From VXRD01 sp965242535 (lineage in GTDB: Bacteria; Latescibacterota; UBA2968): DNA of 64,000 nt. This document shows positions 24,955-33,525 of the stretch, piece after piece. The translations under genes and the position numbers were made by a program. The stretch is taken from the NCBI GenBank assembly GCA_965242535.1, contig OZ251458.1, positions 3,596,001 through 3,660,000 on the forward strand, written 5' to 3'. Each line of letters opens with the position of its first letter. Position 1 is the first letter of the stretch. The notes below the pieces were generated by a model. That model saw nothing but the letters and a program-made list of their open reading frames with translations. It was not told the origin of the DNA and did no database searches.

Positions 24955-24978
24955 GGGTGATGGGGCAGGTGGAGACTC

Positions 24979-25422
24979 TCATCCCTGATTCTCACGCGCC
25001 GACATCAAAGCCAAATATTTCTCTTCTTCGCTTCGCATTTGCGCGTAGCCCTCGGGGGTATCGTGTTCAAAGCCGAGCAAATGCAGGGCGCCGTGCAATG
25101 TCAGATGGGTTATTTCCGCTTGGAGAGGGCGGTCGTGCGTTGCGGCTTGGTGGCGGGCGCGATCCATTGAAATGTATATTTCCCCGCAGCAATGGGCTTC
25201 GGGATGCACCGCGTCTGAAAGGTCGAATGAAAGCACGTCGGTGGGTTGGTCCAAGTTGCGATAATTTTTGTTCAGCCGTCGGATATGGGCATCGTCTGTC
25301 AGCACGCAAGATATGGGAAGGCGCACGCCCTCGGCGGACAGCAATCGGCTTACGACCGCCTCTAAGTGCGGGATATCGAGATCGGAGACATCGACCAAAG
25401 TCGTCATTTCAAGTGTGCTCAT
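24979..25422 (-). CDS. ybeY: Endoribonuclease YbeY
   Basis: YbeY is a zinc-dependent RNase needed for 16S rRNA 3' maturation and 70S quality control. The zinc motif reads HLTLHGALHLLGFEHD (three histidines) near the C-terminus, preceded by TDVLSFD and GEIYIS, both family signatures. An open frame extends to 25551, but homology begins at MSTLEMTT. The ATG at 25422 overlaps the upstream stop as ATGA, indicating translational coupling to the pgpH-like gene. Length is 147 residues, normal for the family. The order phoH-pgpH-ybeY-corC is widely conserved. Confidence 0.95.
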   Translation of the reverse strand: MSTLEMTTLVDVSDLDIPHLEAVVSRLLSAEGVRLPISCVLTDDAHIRRLNKNYRNLDQPTDVLSFDLSDAVHPEAHCCGEIYISMDRARHQAATHDRPLQAEITHLTLHGALHLLGFEHDTPEGYAQMRSEEEKYLALMSARENQG

Positions 25423-27668
25423 CGGCTCGCGCTTTGGGGTTCTCGTTGGGACATCTGCCAGGGATAGGGTACGCGCTGGTGCTGCGAAGCCCGCAACACG
25501 GGCAAAAAGGCTTCTTGGATTCGGGTCAAATCGCGCAAGGTCAGATCGCACTCGTCCAATTCTCCGGCATCGTAACGGCCTTTGACGATGGTTTGAACGA
25601 GTTTTTGGATCTCGTCTGGGTCGCTGTTGGGCAAAGACCGCGTGGCGGACTCAACGGCGTCTGCGAGGTTGATAATGCCCGCTTCTTTGGTCTGCGGCTT
25701 GGGGCCGGGATAGTGGAAGTCCGCATCCCGCACCACTTGATCGTCTATCAGCCGCGCTCGATGCTTAAACGAAGTCATTTCCGAGGTCCCGTGGTGCTGA
25801 GGGATGAGGTCGATGATCGCCGTGGGTAGCCCCTCTTCTTTTGCCAATTCGACGCCATCCTTGACGTGCGCCATGAGAATGAGGGCGCTGATGCGCGGTT
25901 GCAACCCATCGTGGGGATTTACCCCCTGCTGGTTTTCGATAAAATAGTGCGGGCGCCTCATTTTGCCAATATCGTGGTAGTAGCACCCCACGCGCACAAA
26001 CAGGGGATCCGCGCCTATGGCCGCGGCGGCGGATTCCGAGATGTTCGCCATGTTGATGCTGTGGCTAAACGTGCCGGGCGCGCGAATGGCTAAATTGCGG
26101 AGCAGGGGCCGGTTGAGGTCCGCCAACTCGAGCAAGGTAATGGACGTGACGATTTTGAAAACGCTCTCGAACAGGGGCAACAAGCCAATGGTCAAGATGA
26201 GAGACACAAAGGCCGAGACGCCTCCCCAAAGCAAATGCCAACTGATTTCCGACCAAAACTCGGCGGTGTTGGCATAGGTGAACCGCAGGCCGACCGCCGC
26301 GCTGATGGTCAGGGTATAGGTCGCGATGAGATACAGGCCGGGCAGATAAAAATCCCTGCGATGCCGCACTTGGTGAACCGAAAACGCGCCGATAATCCCG
26401 GGGATGAGAAACGCGATTCCGTATTGGAGATCGCCCAAAATGCTGGCGCAAAGCGTGGTGATGACCAGGGTGATCACCACGCCCACGACAGCGTCAAAGA
26501 GCACGGTGGCCAGCAGGGCCGACAGCGCGACCGGGACGAGAAACGGAGAGATGGCTTGGGTTTGGGCCGCGTAATCGGCGATGGCCGTGGGGAACAAAAT
26601 GAGAATGCCGAACAGGACGATGTTCTTGGACGGGCCGTAAAGCGCGGGGCGGTGAAATTTTAGAAACACCAAAAACGTCGTCAGCACCAAGGCGCAAAGC
26701 ACCAATCCCGCGCCGCGTTGGATCAAATTGACGAACGGATCTTCGCCGCGGCGTTGATCGAGTTGTTCGGTCAATGACCGGAGTTTGTCGATGTGGTCGG
26801 CGGTCACGCGGTCGTGCTTGTCGATAATGCGCTCGCCTTCGAGCACCGTGCCTTTGGCGCGAGGGATATGGGTTGCGGCTTCGCGCCTGCGCTTCTCGGT
26901 TTCGTCGACGTCATAGGCGATATTGGGCGCCAAGTACGCCAAGACCAATTCGCTGCCGGCCCGCAATTCGGTATCCCCGGCATCTGGCAAGTGTCGTTCG
27001 ATCGTCTGTTGAAGGGCCGAGGCCACGCTTTCCATATCCACGATCGTTTCGAGAACGACGCGCTGTTCGGCTTTGTTTTTCAGCAGGATAACCTCGTCGT
27101 ACCCCTCTTCGGCAAGGCTGAATTTTTGGTCGATTACCCCGTCTCGGTACGCGCTTTGAAGCAGGTTATCGACTGCGGCGATCAACTCGCGGCGGGCGGG
27201 CGACCGGCGGCGGGACTGCGGCACGAGAAATTGCAGGGTGGATTCCGAGAGAGGGCCGATCTCCGGATGCGAAAAGTGCAGCGCGTTCGAGAGCGAATCG
27301 GTCAGGGTTTGGCCCCTGTGTTTTTCCGTGTCGCGCAAAAATGCCGACAGGGCCTTTCGCATGTTCTGCTGCACCGCGCTGTCGTATCGCAAGATCGGCA
27401 AAACCTGGCGGCGGGCCGTTTCCACTTCGCTTTGGTATGCCTCCGCGCTTTTGTGTACCGGGAATGTCGTGGGCGCGATGACTTCGTCCGGCGCGATCGC
27501 CCCTTCGCGGAACGCGCTGTATTCGCGTTGCTGTTGCGTGGGAAACAAAACGGTCAGCCCCCCCAACAGGGCGAGCACCAAGGCGATGCGGAGGACTTGT
27601 CTCCCGCGCTGTTTCCACCGTATCGGCTGACGCTTGCGATCGCGTCTTCGTCCTCTAAAGAACATCAT
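25419..27668 (-). CDS. 7TM-HD family cyclic di-AMP phosphodiesterase, PgpH-like
   Basis: Members hydrolyse cyclic di-AMP. The 749-residue protein has an N-terminal TM (VLRIALVLALLGGLTVLF), a large extracytoplasmic 7TMR-HDED domain (about 45-310), seven TM helices (about 315-510) and a cytoplasmic HD domain. HD residues are visible in FSHSINMANISESAA, GCYYHDIGKMRRPHYF and LIPQHHGT. The start ATG overlaps the phoH stop (ATGA) and the end overlaps ybeY, so the three are one transcript. Substrate is inferred from Listeria PgpH; no diadenylate cyclase gene is in the window. Confidence 0.93.
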   Translation of the reverse strand: MMFFRGRRRDRKRQPIRWKQRGRQVLRIALVLALLGGLTVLFPTQQQREYSAFREGAIAPDEVIAPTTFPVHKSAEAYQSEVETARRQVLPILRYDSAVQQNMRKALSAFLRDTEKHRGQTLTDSLSNALHFSHPEIGPLSESTLQFLVPQSRRRSPARRELIAAVDNLLQSAYRDGVIDQKFSLAEEGYDEVILLKNKAEQRVVLETIVDMESVASALQQTIERHLPDAGDTELRAGSELVLAYLAPNIAYDVDETEKRRREAATHIPRAKGTVLEGERIIDKHDRVTADHIDKLRSLTEQLDQRRGEDPFVNLIQRGAGLVLCALVLTTFLVFLKFHRPALYGPSKNIVLFGILILFPTAIADYAAQTQAISPFLVPVALSALLATVLFDAVVGVVITLVITTLCASILGDLQYGIAFLIPGIIGAFSVHQVRHRRDFYLPGLYLIATYTLTISAAVGLRFTYANTAEFWSEISWHLLWGGVSAFVSLILTIGLLPLFESVFKIVTSITLLELADLNRPLLRNLAIRAPGTFSHSINMANISESAAAAIGADPLFVRVGCYYHDIGKMRRPHYFIENQQGVNPHDGLQPRISALILMAHVKDGVELAKEEGLPTAIIDLIPQHHGTSEMTSFKHRARLIDDQVVRDADFHYPGPKPQTKEAGIINLADAVESATRSLPNSDPDEIQKLVQTIVKGRYDAGELDECDLTLRDLTRIQEAFLPVLRASQHQRVPYPWQMSQREPQSASR

Positions 27669-28645
27669 GGCTCCACAGCCTCATCGGCATCGGGTTGATG
27701 GCGGGGTTCGCTTTGCTCGTAAGCCGTTATGATCTGTTGCACCAAGGCGTGCCGCACGACATCGCGCTCTGAAAAAGTGACGAATTTGATGGCTTCGATA
27801 TGGGATAAGATGTGTCGGACGTGTACGAGCCCAGACGGAATGCCCGGCGGGAGATCGACTTGCGTGATATCGCCCGTAATCACGGCCTTGGCGTTGTTGC
27901 CCAACCGGGTGAGAAACATCTTCATTTGGTTGATGGTGGTGTTCTGGGCCTCGTCCAAAATGACAAAGGCGTCGTTCAGGGTGCGGCCCCGCATAAATGC
28001 GAGCGGCGCGATTTCGAGCGTGTGCATTTCCATCAAGTGTTGCAACTGCGTATCCGGCAACATGTCGCGCAGGGCGTCGTAGAGCGGGCGCAAATAGGGA
28101 TCGACTTTATCCTGGATATCCCCCGGCAAAAACCCCAGGGTTTCGCCGGCCTCGACGGCCGGGCGCGTGAGGATGATGCGGGAAATGTGTTTGCTTTTGA
28201 GCGCGGCAAGGGCTGCGGCGACCGCGAGATAGGTTTTGCCGGTGCCGGCCGGGCCAATGCCGAAAACGATGTCGTGATTTTCGATGGCAACGGCATACGC
28301 GACCTGCGTTTGCGACCGGGGGCGAATGAGGATTTTGGGCGTGGAGAGAATGGTTTTTGCGTATTCGCCAATTTCGGATTCGCAATTTTCTGGCGGAGGC
28401 GCGAGCAGGTGCAAGGGGTCGAGTTGATCGCCGCGCCGAAGGCATGAAATCATTTCCTCCAACAGCCCGGAGACGTGCTGAACCTTGTGTTGGGGCCCTT
28501 GAACATTGAGTCGATCACCCCGTGCGATCAACCGCACGCCATAGCGGTCTTCGAGCGCGAGCAAATTCGCGTCGTTGTGACCGTATAGAGACAGCAAATC
28601 CACGCCGCGCAAAGATAGTTTATGGATGAGTTCTTTGGTTTCCAC
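27665..28645 (-). CDS. phoH: PhoH family ATPase
   Basis: PhoH-like proteins are ATPases/putative helicases associated with RNA metabolism and often sit next to ybeY. The protein has Walker A GIGPAGTGKTYLAVAAA, Walker B AFVILDEAQNTT and the motif FLTRLGNNAKAVITGDITQV. A longer frame back to 28969 reads through a terminator and lacks homology. The family's N-terminal block (GVDLLSLYGHNDANLLALE) fixes the start at about the GTG at 28645, only 5 bases beyond the T-run of the terminator at 28651-28694. No good Shine-Dalgarno is visible there. It is translationally coupled to the pgpH-like gene. Confidence 0.92.
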   Translation of the reverse strand: METKELIHKLSLRGVDLLSLYGHNDANLLALEDRYGVRLIARGDRLNVQGPQHKVQHVSGLLEEMISCLRRGDQLDPLHLLAPPPENCESEIGEYAKTILSTPKILIRPRSQTQVAYAVAIENHDIVFGIGPAGTGKTYLAVAAALAALKSKHISRIILTRPAVEAGETLGFLPGDIQDKVDPYLRPLYDALRDMLPDTQLQHLMEMHTLEIAPLAFMRGRTLNDAFVILDEAQNTTINQMKMFLTRLGNNAKAVITGDITQVDLPPGIPSGLVHVRHILSHIEAIKFVTFSERDVVRHALVQQIITAYEQSEPRHQPDADEAVEP

Positions 28646-28650
28646 GTTAG

Positions 28651-28694
28651 AAAAAAGAAAACTCTCGTTCCCAAACAGACTGCGGGAACGAGAG
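28651..28694 (-). terminator. Terminator/attenuator hairpin upstream of phoH
   Basis: CTCTCGTTCCC and GGGAACGAGAG form a perfect 11-bp stem with an 11-base loop, followed on the minus strand by TTTTCTTTTTTC. It ends the LysM gene but lies directly before the phoH start, so it may act as an attenuator. Confidence 0.88.
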
Positions 28695-28773
28695 CTTAAA
28701 TTTAGAGGTTGATAGATGAACCTTCCATGGTACTGATGAAAGATCCAAAACTCTGGGATCGAAAAGGGTGTGA

Positions 28774-29616
28774 TCAGTTTGCCGGAATGTCGAGGACTTG
28801 GGCGGGGAAAATCAGGCTGGGATCCAGAATTTGCGATTTGTTGGCCTGATAGATCCGATTCCATTTGGTGACATCGTTGAGCATCTTGCCGGCAATAGAC
28901 GAGAGGTTCTCGCCGCGCATGACGAGGTGCTGATGGAGATCGACGCCGAAGGGAATATTGAGAACCCATTTGGGATAAATCATGTCGGGGTCCTTAATTT
29001 TTCCCCGGTTTTCGACGTAGATGCGAGGCCAGAGATAGGCGTCGCCGTAAATGTCGGCCTTCTTGGCGATTCTCCAAAGGCTATCCCCTTTGAGGACCGA
29101 GTATTGCCGAATGCGCTTGCGCGGCATGCGCGCTTTGACTTGTTCGAGCAATTGATCGATGCTGGCCAATTTGGCCTGTGCATCGGGGAGACAGGACCTT
29201 TTGTCCGCTTTGAGCTCGGGGACGCGGGCCTCGATTTGGTCGACTTCATCTACGACATCGAAAAGGGCGTCTTCTGAAAGCTCGCGCAAGCCCATGAGGC
29301 GGCCTTCAATGCGGCCGAGTTCTTGCATAAATTCATCGATGCCCGCTTCGTCAGACTCGACGAGCCCATAGACTTGCTGTTTGAGATCGCTGATCTGCGT
29401 ATCCAAACCCGAAATCTCGTCGGAGAGCCCCTCGTTTGCCATTTGGCATTCGGTCAAAGACTGTTTGAGGTCTGCGATCCGTTTCTCGTATTCGGTGAGT
29501 TTCATCTTGTATTCGTCGTAGGTCATTTCCATCTGGGCAATGCCCTGCTGGGGCAAGACGAGAAGGGCACATGCACAAAAGACGATCCACTTTCCGAAAT
29601 GTTTCAAAACTGTCAT
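28774..29616 (-). CDS. Exported coiled-coil protein with two LysM domains
   Basis: It likely binds peptidoglycan in the cell envelope. From the ATG at 29616 (AAAGGAG, 8-base spacing) the protein has a signal peptide (WIVFCACALLVLPQQGIAQ), a long coiled-coil (about 30-150) and two C-terminal LysM units. The first starts YSVLKGDSLWRIAKKADIYG and the second HLVMRGENLSSIAGKML, each ending near PKWVLNIP or PAQVLDIP. The pattern of a DSLWRIA LysM after a coiled-coil recalls envelope proteins of the YgaU/XkdP type. The neighbouring small lipoprotein 25 bases upstream is probably co-transcribed. Confidence 0.88.
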   Translation of the reverse strand: MTVLKHFGKWIVFCACALLVLPQQGIAQMEMTYDEYKMKLTEYEKRIADLKQSLTECQMANEGLSDEISGLDTQISDLKQQVYGLVESDEAGIDEFMQELGRIEGRLMGLRELSEDALFDVVDEVDQIEARVPELKADKRSCLPDAQAKLASIDQLLEQVKARMPRKRIRQYSVLKGDSLWRIAKKADIYGDAYLWPRIYVENRGKIKDPDMIYPKWVLNIPFGVDLHQHLVMRGENLSSIAGKMLNDVTKWNRIYQANKSQILDPSLIFPAQVLDIPAN

Positions 29617-29641
29617 CCGAACAACTCCTTTCCACACAGCA

Positions 29642-29902
29642 CTAGTTCATGGCCTGTTCGCACTGGCCCAGGATGTTTTGCCATTCGGCCAGAACCCGTT
29701 TTTTTTCTGCCAACTGACGTTCCAACTCGGCCCGGTGTTGCTTGCAGGCTTCGAGATCGGCTTCTGCGGCTTCTGCGGCTCTGCGCGCTTGTTCGAGCAT
29801 TTGGAGTTGCGCTCTCGACGCCATCGGCGTGCAACATCCAGCCATCAGCACGAGTGCCAAACCACAACCCGCCGCTTTTTTTATTATGCCACGCATTTTC
29901 AT
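29642..29902 (-). CDS. Small coiled-coil lipoprotein
   Basis: From the ATG at 29902 (GGAGG 10 bases upstream) the 86-residue protein has a lipoprotein signal (ALVLMAGCC, Cys at the lipobox) and then an Ala/Glu-rich coiled-coil (LEQARRAAEAAEADLEACK and RQLAEKKRVLAEW). It resembles small outer-membrane lipoproteins of the Lpp/OmpA-linker kind without a recognised domain. It lies just upstream of the LysM gene on the same strand, so both probably work at the envelope. Not recognised beyond that. Confidence 0.75.
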   Translation of the reverse strand: MKMRGIIKKAAGCGLALVLMAGCCTPMASRAQLQMLEQARRAAEAAEADLEACKQHRAELERQLAEKKRVLAEWQNILGQCEQAMN

Positions 29903-29954
29903 AACCCGACGTCCTCCTTGTGTTGATATTGACGTAACCATGTTAAATTTTTAG

Positions 29955-29990
29955 GGGTTATCAAAAAATAATTTTTTTGTGATAACGACT
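29955..29990. terminator. Hairpin with T-run between aspS and lipoprotein gene
   Basis: GTTATCA and TGATAAC (29957-29963 and 29981-29987) flank an A/T-rich interior of AAAAAATAATTTTTTT. It is weak as a terminator but lies where aspS transcription would end. Confidence 0.45.
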
Positions 29991-30071
29991 TGCAGAACTT
30001 ACTACATAAAATACAGAAAGTCAAGAAAAAGTTTTGTCGATAAACGCCATCGAAATAACCGTCCGAAGCGA

Positions 30072-31847
30072 TCACGACAAGCGCAAACCGAGCTCGCGCA
30101 GTTGAGCCGAATCCACTGGGGATGGCGCGCCATCCATGAGGGAGGCCGCGGTATTGGTTTTGGGAAATGGAATGACATCGCGGATGAATGCTTTACCCGC
30201 CATCAGGGCGATCAGGCGGTCGTATCCAAACGCGATGCCGCCATGGGGGGGCGCGCCATAGCGGAACGCGTCGAGCAAAAAGCCGAATTTTTCCCGGGAT
30301 TCGCGTTCCGAGATGCCCAACATGCGAAACACGCGCTCTTGGGTTTCCCTGCTGTGGATTCGGATGCTGCCGCCGGCGATCTCATTGCCGTTGAGAACGA
30401 GGTCGTACGCCCGAGCGCGGACGTCGCCAGGCGCGGTCTCGAGCATGTGGAGGTCCGCTTCCATCGGCGAGGTGAAGGGATGGTGGCAGGCGACATAGCG
30501 TTTTTCAGTATCTTCGTATTCGAGGAGCGGGAATTGCGTCACCCACAGAAAACCGAAATCGTCGGCCTTCATCAGGCCTCGTTGCCGCGCGAGTTCCAAG
30601 CGCAGGTTGCCCAGCGCGGTCGCGACGGTGGCGGGGCGATCCGCGACGAATAAGAGCAGGTCGCCGATTTGCGCGTCGAGTGCCGATCTGAGCATCTGTT
30701 GCGCTTGGGCCGGGAAGAATTTGACGATGGACGATTCGAGGCCCTTGTCGGTGACTTTGATCCACGCGAGTCCCCGCGCGCCGTGTTTTGCCACGAACGC
30801 CGTGAGGTCGTCGATCTGCTTGCGCGAGTAGGTCGCGCATCCCTTCGCATTGATGCCGCGAACCCGCCCGCCGGAATTGAGCACGGATTTGAAGACCTGA
30901 AATTCCGAGGCGCGCGCCGCGTCTGAAATATCGACAATTTCCAGGCCAAAGCGCGTGTCTGGGCGATCCGTGCCAAAGCGGTCTATGGCCTCTCGGTAGG
31001 TGATTTGCGGGATGGGCGCGGGAATGTCGACGCCGATGACGTGCGCGAACAGATGCCGCGCAAGCCCTTCTGAAAGACGCATCACATCGCTTTCGGCGAC
31101 GAATGCCATTTCAATGTCGATTTGCGTGAACTCGGGTTGCCGGTCCCCGCGCAGGTCTTCGTCCCGAAAACAGCGCACGATTTGAAAATAGCGATCACAG
31201 CCCGCGATCATGAGCAACTGTTTGTAGGTTTGCGGCGATTGGGGCAGGGCGTAGAAATGCCCCCTTTGCACGCGCGAGGGCACGAGGTAATCCCGCGCGC
31301 CTTCGGGGGTGCTCTTCATGAGAAAGGGCGTTTCGATTTCGAGAAAGCCCTGCGCGGCCAAATATCGGCGCGTTTCCTGTGCGGCGCGATGCCTCAAAAG
31401 CAGGGCCTGTTGCATGTCCGGGCGGCGCAGATCCAAGTAGCGATAGCGCAGGCGCAGTTCCTCGTTGACGTCGATGTCCGGTTCAATGGCAAAGGGCGGC
31501 GTGTCCGATTCGTTGAGAAGGCGCAGATCTGAACTTTCGATGTCGATGGCGCCTGTGGGCAATTTGGGATTTGCCATGCCTTCGGGGCGGGGTTCAACGC
31601 GGCCTTTGATGGCCAAGACGTATTCGTTGCGAATCCCCTCGGCAATGGCGTGGATATCCGCTTCGAGGTCCGGGCGAAAGACCACTTGCGTGATGCCGTG
31701 GCGGTCGCGCAAGTCCACGAAAATCACCCCGCCGTGGTCGCGTCTTTTGCCGACCCACCCCATCAGGCAAACTTCCTCGCCTACGTTTTCAATACGCAAT
31801 TCGCCGCAGTTGTGCGTGCGTTTCCAGTCGCCGAGCGCCTCTGGCAT
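30072..31847 (-). CDS. aspS: Aspartyl-tRNA synthetase, bacterial type
   Basis: This enzyme charges tRNA-Asp with aspartate. The 591-residue protein has an N-terminal OB-fold anticodon domain (about 1-110, GWVGKRRDHGGVIFVDLRDR) and a class II catalytic core. Motif 2 is CFRDEDLRGDRQPEFTQID and motif 3 is GGIAFGYDRLIALMAG, with the bacterial GAD-type insertion between. Its ATG follows the hisS stop by 9 bases, and the GGAG of its ribosome site overlaps that stop. The hisS-aspS pair is a common bacterial operon. Whether it also charges tRNA-Asn is not decided by what I can see. Confidence 0.97.
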   Translation of the reverse strand: MPEALGDWKRTHNCGELRIENVGEEVCLMGWVGKRRDHGGVIFVDLRDRHGITQVVFRPDLEADIHAIAEGIRNEYVLAIKGRVEPRPEGMANPKLPTGAIDIESSDLRLLNESDTPPFAIEPDIDVNEELRLRYRYLDLRRPDMQQALLLRHRAAQETRRYLAAQGFLEIETPFLMKSTPEGARDYLVPSRVQRGHFYALPQSPQTYKQLLMIAGCDRYFQIVRCFRDEDLRGDRQPEFTQIDIEMAFVAESDVMRLSEGLARHLFAHVIGVDIPAPIPQITYREAIDRFGTDRPDTRFGLEIVDISDAARASEFQVFKSVLNSGGRVRGINAKGCATYSRKQIDDLTAFVAKHGARGLAWIKVTDKGLESSIVKFFPAQAQQMLRSALDAQIGDLLLFVADRPATVATALGNLRLELARQRGLMKADDFGFLWVTQFPLLEYEDTEKRYVACHHPFTSPMEADLHMLETAPGDVRARAYDLVLNGNEIAGGSIRIHSRETQERVFRMLGISERESREKFGFLLDAFRYGAPPHGGIAFGYDRLIALMAGKAFIRDVIPFPKTNTAASLMDGAPSPVDSAQLRELGLRLS

Positions 31848-31856
31848 GGCCGTCTC

Positions 31857-33149
31857 CTACGTTTTGGTGATCCCATTTTTCAGGGCTGTTTTTATCGCGG
31901 ATAGGTCGTCTTTGGGAAAGGCCCGTTGGGCGCGATTTTCGAGGTCTTTGAGTACGACGGTATTTGTTGCCACCTCGTCTGGGCCAATCACCGCGGCAAA
32001 GGGGATCCCCTGCCGGGTAGCATGTCTGAATTGCCGGTCGAGGCGCTGGCCCGGCGCGAGATGCAATTCTGTGGCGATGCCCTCGCGGCGCAGGCGGTCC
32101 GCAAAAGCAGACGATTGCGCGAGCAGGTCTTCCGAGAAGACCGTTACGAAGACGCACGCGCCGGGGGGGACGATCTGGGGATAGGCGTCTATTTCTTTCA
32201 ACAATTCGGTGATCGCCATGTCGCCAACGGCAAATCCCACGCCCGGTATCTGGCGTTTGCCCCCCACCTGACGGGTGAGATTGTCGTATCGCCCGCCGCC
32301 AAACAGGGCGCGGCGCAACGAGGTTTTCGCCCACGCTTCAAAGACCGTGCGCGTGTAGTAGTCGAACCCGCGCACGATTTTGAGGTCGAGCTCCACAAAC
32401 GCGCTCACGCCGGCTTTGTCGAGATGCTCAAAAATGCGCGCGAGCCATGGGGAAAACGTCAGATCCTCGGTGCGGAGCAGGTCGTACAGCGCGTCGACTT
32501 GACCCGCACTCAAGCCCAAATCGCCGGTCAGATAGGCGCGAAATTTTTCCTCGGGCATTTTGTCGATTCGATCAATAGCCGCAAAAACCGGGCGGATGTC
32601 TTCGAGCGACAGGGCCAGTGTTTTGGCGATCAAACATTCCATGCCCTCGCGGTCATTGACGCGGATGGTCGCGTGTTCCGGACCGAGGCCGAGGCGTTTG
32701 AACAGGGTGCAGGCGATGGCGATGATTTCGGCATCGGCCAAATAGCTGTCGCTGCCGAGCGCGTCGATGTTCCACTGAAAAAACGAACGCCCCCGACCGC
32801 GTTGCGGGCGCTCGTAGCGAAAGAACCGGCCATGGGATTGCCAGCGGATGGGGAAGGCGAGTTCGCCTTCTTTTTGCGCGACCATCCGCGCGAGTGTGGG
32901 CGTGAGTTCGGGCCGCATGACGAGTTGTTTGCCGTCGCGATCCGACAGGGCAAATGTCTGTTGCGCGACGATTTCCTCGCTGCTTTTGCCCAGGTATAGG
33001 TCGATGTATTCGAGAATCGGACTTTCGTATTCCCGATAGCCAAACAAATCGCCCACTCCGATAAACTTCTCGCAGAGCCATTTCTGATAGGCCCAATCCT
33101 CGGGATAAAAATCCCGCGTGCCTTTTACTTTTTGAATCAACTGTGCCAT
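31857..33149 (-). CDS. hisS: Histidyl-tRNA synthetase
   Basis: This charges tRNA-His. Homology starts at MAQLIQKVKGTRDFYPEDW, so the start is the ATG at 33149 (430 residues); the open frame to 33320 reads through a minisatellite. Class II motifs are visible: RPELTPTLARMV (motif 1/2 region), FRYERPQRGRGRSFFQWNID (motif 2), RGFDYYTRTVFE and GGGRYDNL (HisA/HisB motifs) and GVGFAVGDMAI (motif 3). A C-terminal anticodon domain ends near the stop. Operon with aspS. Confidence 0.97.
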   Translation of the reverse strand: MAQLIQKVKGTRDFYPEDWAYQKWLCEKFIGVGDLFGYREYESPILEYIDLYLGKSSEEIVAQQTFALSDRDGKQLVMRPELTPTLARMVAQKEGELAFPIRWQSHGRFFRYERPQRGRGRSFFQWNIDALGSDSYLADAEIIAIACTLFKRLGLGPEHATIRVNDREGMECLIAKTLALSLEDIRPVFAAIDRIDKMPEEKFRAYLTGDLGLSAGQVDALYDLLRTEDLTFSPWLARIFEHLDKAGVSAFVELDLKIVRGFDYYTRTVFEAWAKTSLRRALFGGGRYDNLTRQVGGKRQIPGVGFAVGDMAITELLKEIDAYPQIVPPGACVFVTVFSEDLLAQSSAFADRLRREGIATELHLAPGQRLDRQFRHATRQGIPFAAVIGPDEVATNTVVLKDLENRAQRAFPKDDLSAIKTALKNGITKT

Positions 33150-33525
33150 AGGTCTCGATCCACGCTTGCGACTGTTGTGTTGCGAAAGGCAAAAGTAACG
33201 GGAAGGGGAAATATTGTCAAGGTTTAAGAGGCGAATGGGAGACGGGAGACGGAAGACGGGAGACGGGAGACGGAAGACGGAAGAGGTAAGAGGCGTAGTG
33301 GTTAGGGGTCCGTTCGCCATGCAACCATCACCGGTAGGGACAGGCCCCCGTGCTGTCCGTGCATCCCGCGGCGAAACGGTCTGAGGTCAGTCCACCGCGC
33401 CCGCCTGAAGATACAAGGCAAAAGGCCCCGTGCCTGTCCGAGGTGGATCGCCCTGTCTCCGTCCGTCCCGCAAGGGTTTGGGGCCACACCAGCAACTGAA
33501 ATCCGGTGCCATCCCCGCGATGTGT
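33150..33525. repeat. Intergenic repeats: 7-bp minisatellite and a 120-bp inverted-repeat unit
   Basis: 33237-33284 is a tandem array of GACGGGA/GACGGAA 7-mers. 33293-33414 is about 90% identical, inverted, to 39365-39489, and contains a GGACAGG palindrome at 33334-33358. A partial palindrome follows at 33424-33440. No gene is seen. The hisS promoter, if present here, is not recognisable. Confidence 0.7.

Noticed and set aside
26793..27698. Plus-strand frame opposite the pgpH-like gene
   Set aside because: Antisense shadow; the minus strand encodes a complete 7TM-HD protein.
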